DNA from: Hyaloraphidium curvatum
Lineage: Eukaryota; Monoblepharomycota; Hyaloraphidiomycetes; Hyaloraphidiales; Hyaloraphidiaceae
Direction of reading: 5' to 3'
DNA length: 64,000 nucleotides
Assembly: GCA_025558095.1 (NCBI GenBank)
Contig: JAIVFI010000023.1
Coordinates: 310,001 to 374,000, forward strand
Shown here: piece after piece, positions 63,173-64,000 of the stretch
How positions within the stretch are numbered: position 1 is the first letter of the stretch
Layout of the letters: every line of letters begins with the position of its first letter
Notes under the pieces: model-generated
What the model was told of the DNA's origin: nothing
The model's database searches: none
Seen by the model: the letters and a program-made list of their open reading frames with translations, nothing else
Made by a program: the position numbers and the translations under genes

Positions 63173-64000
63173 TCAACAAACCTTCTTCCTCAAGTCTATG
63201 GAAAGATGTTCCAACCTCTTGCGCATGTGCGCCAGGCATGCGCGCAAATCCAGGTCCTCCGCCTGAATTTCCTGCTCCGAGTATCCCGCGCGTCCGTCCT
63301 TTATCTGCGACCTCTCGAGGGCCGCGATGCGATCCAGTAGCTTCTGCGTCGCCGCAAGCTTTTCCGCCAGCGCCGCCGCTGTTGGCATTGGCGGCACGTT
63401 GAATGCGGTTGCTTGGAACGGCCGCAGTGCCCCGGGTGGAAGAGCGTCGCGTCCCAAGCCCGACGCACGTGATGGTTCCGGCTTGCGCGAAGGTTCGCCC
63501 GAAACAAGGTCCATGAAAGTCAAGAGCAGGTCCCCGCCCGTGCTCCAATCCTTGATCGAGCCGTGCTGCTTGAGCTCTACGAGCAGACGCTTCAGCAGAT
63601 CGTGGTCTCCTGGAGGAATTAATCACATCAGTCAACGTCCCGGCCAAGACTCTTGAATCCTCACCGTTCAGAATCATGCCAGGTGCTACGACTCTAACGA
63701 TCAGGCGGTGCGCTTCCACGTACTGCTGAGCGTCAATCAGGCTAGCAATTTCTTGTCGGAGATTGCCCTGGTAGCGAGATTTTAGCGCCTAGAAAATGCG
63801 ACAAAGTTAGTTTCCGGTCCCTTCAGCAACGATCTGTCCAAAAGCACCTTGGCTTCATGAATCCAGGCGGCGGGAATGTGCAGCTTCGTTGTCAGGAACT
63901 GCCACGCATCGCTCGCTGCCGGCTTCACGGAATCCGGGCTGCCAAAGATGAGCGTCATGACGCTCTCGCTGGCGTCGTCGAGAGGAAAGTTGCGGCACAG
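63173..64000 (-). CDS. NUP96: Nuclear pore protein NUP96 (Nup145C/Nup189C) C-terminal exons, truncated by the window edge
   Basis: Three exons are visible: beyond 64000 to 63848, 63788-63665 and 63609-63173. Junctions restore LHIPAAWIHEAK-ALKSRYQG and MILNG-DHDLLKRLLVE. The segments IPAAWIHEAKALKSRYQ, QYVEAHRLIVRVVAPG and SIKDWSTGGDLLLTFMDLV match the alpha-solenoid C-terminal domain of NUP96, the scaffold nucleoporin usually made by autocleavage of a NUP98-NUP96 precursor. The C-terminus adds a coiled coil (AALAEKLAATQKLLDRIAAL). The 59-nt intron at 63847-63789 contains a textbook ACTAAC branch site. The N-terminal bulk lies outside the window. Confidence 0.8.

Overview
This window is nuclear DNA from a GC-rich, gene-dense, intron-containing eukaryote, almost certainly a fungus. 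The evidence is a tripartite fungal-type tRNA ligase (Trl1), a Prm1 membrane-fusion protein, YMC-type mitochondrial carrier, Yar1 ankyrin chaperone, Snd2/TMEM208 and Per1, together with about 56 short spliceosomal introns (mostly 47-76 nt) whose splice sites can be read by restoring conserved protein sequence. The mix of fungal genes with animal-like features (LPCAT3-type MBOAT acyltransferase, UNC50, a MOCS1-like molybdenum-cofactor locus) suggests an early-diverging, perhaps zoosporic, fungus. That placement is inference and no species can be named. No tRNA, rRNA, CRISPR or bacterial operon was seen.

Layout. 1-2.6 kb: no supportable gene. 2.6-5.3 kb: a 39-bp tandem repeat and a Tc1/mariner-IS630-type transposase (minus) interrupted by one in-frame TAG and carrying a long C-terminal extension. 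5.5-12.9 kb (plus): UNC50, RAD51, a small unknown protein, and TRL1. 12.9-16.3 kb (minus): PRM1 and PER1. 16.7-20 kb (plus): a two-finger C2H2 protein and an MBOAT acyltransferase. 20-26.4 kb (minus): an unknown protein, PRP22/DHX8 and ribosomal protein uS8. 26.6-33.2 kb: a CoA-type Nudix hydrolase (plus), a YMC-like carrier (minus) and an 11-exon 5-oxoprolinase (plus). 33.3-43.6 kb: mostly unrecognised genes, including an 860-aa single-pass membrane protein, a secreted Cys-rich protein, a small ubiquitin-like protein and two gene-poor stretches. 43.7-45.9 kb: a MOCS1A/MOCS1B locus. 46.5-49.2 kb: a novel multidomain protein. 49.4-60.1 kb: MYND protein, P-type ATPase, YAR1-like, unknown, TMEM208/SND2, F-box protein, alpha/beta hydrolase, Ser/Pro-rich coiled-coil protein, orphan SnoaL-like exon and a methyltransferase. 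60.5-63 kb: a 762-aa single-pass membrane protein with a polybasic site. 63.2-64 kb: the C-terminal exons of NUP96, running off the right edge.

The genes do not form a pathway cluster; most are housekeeping genes arranged as compact divergent or convergent neighbours with 57-200 bp between coding regions. The two most interesting items are (i) a 71-nt facultative intron in the molybdenum-cofactor locus that would switch between a MoaA protein ending in Gly-Gly and an in-frame MoaA-MoaC fusion, matching the logic of human MOCS1, and (ii) an unrecognised 838-aa protein with three perfectly spaced C-x4-H-x15-C-x2-C modules, two coiled-coil/SUMO-interacting-like motifs and a possible PD-(D/E)xK-like C-terminus.
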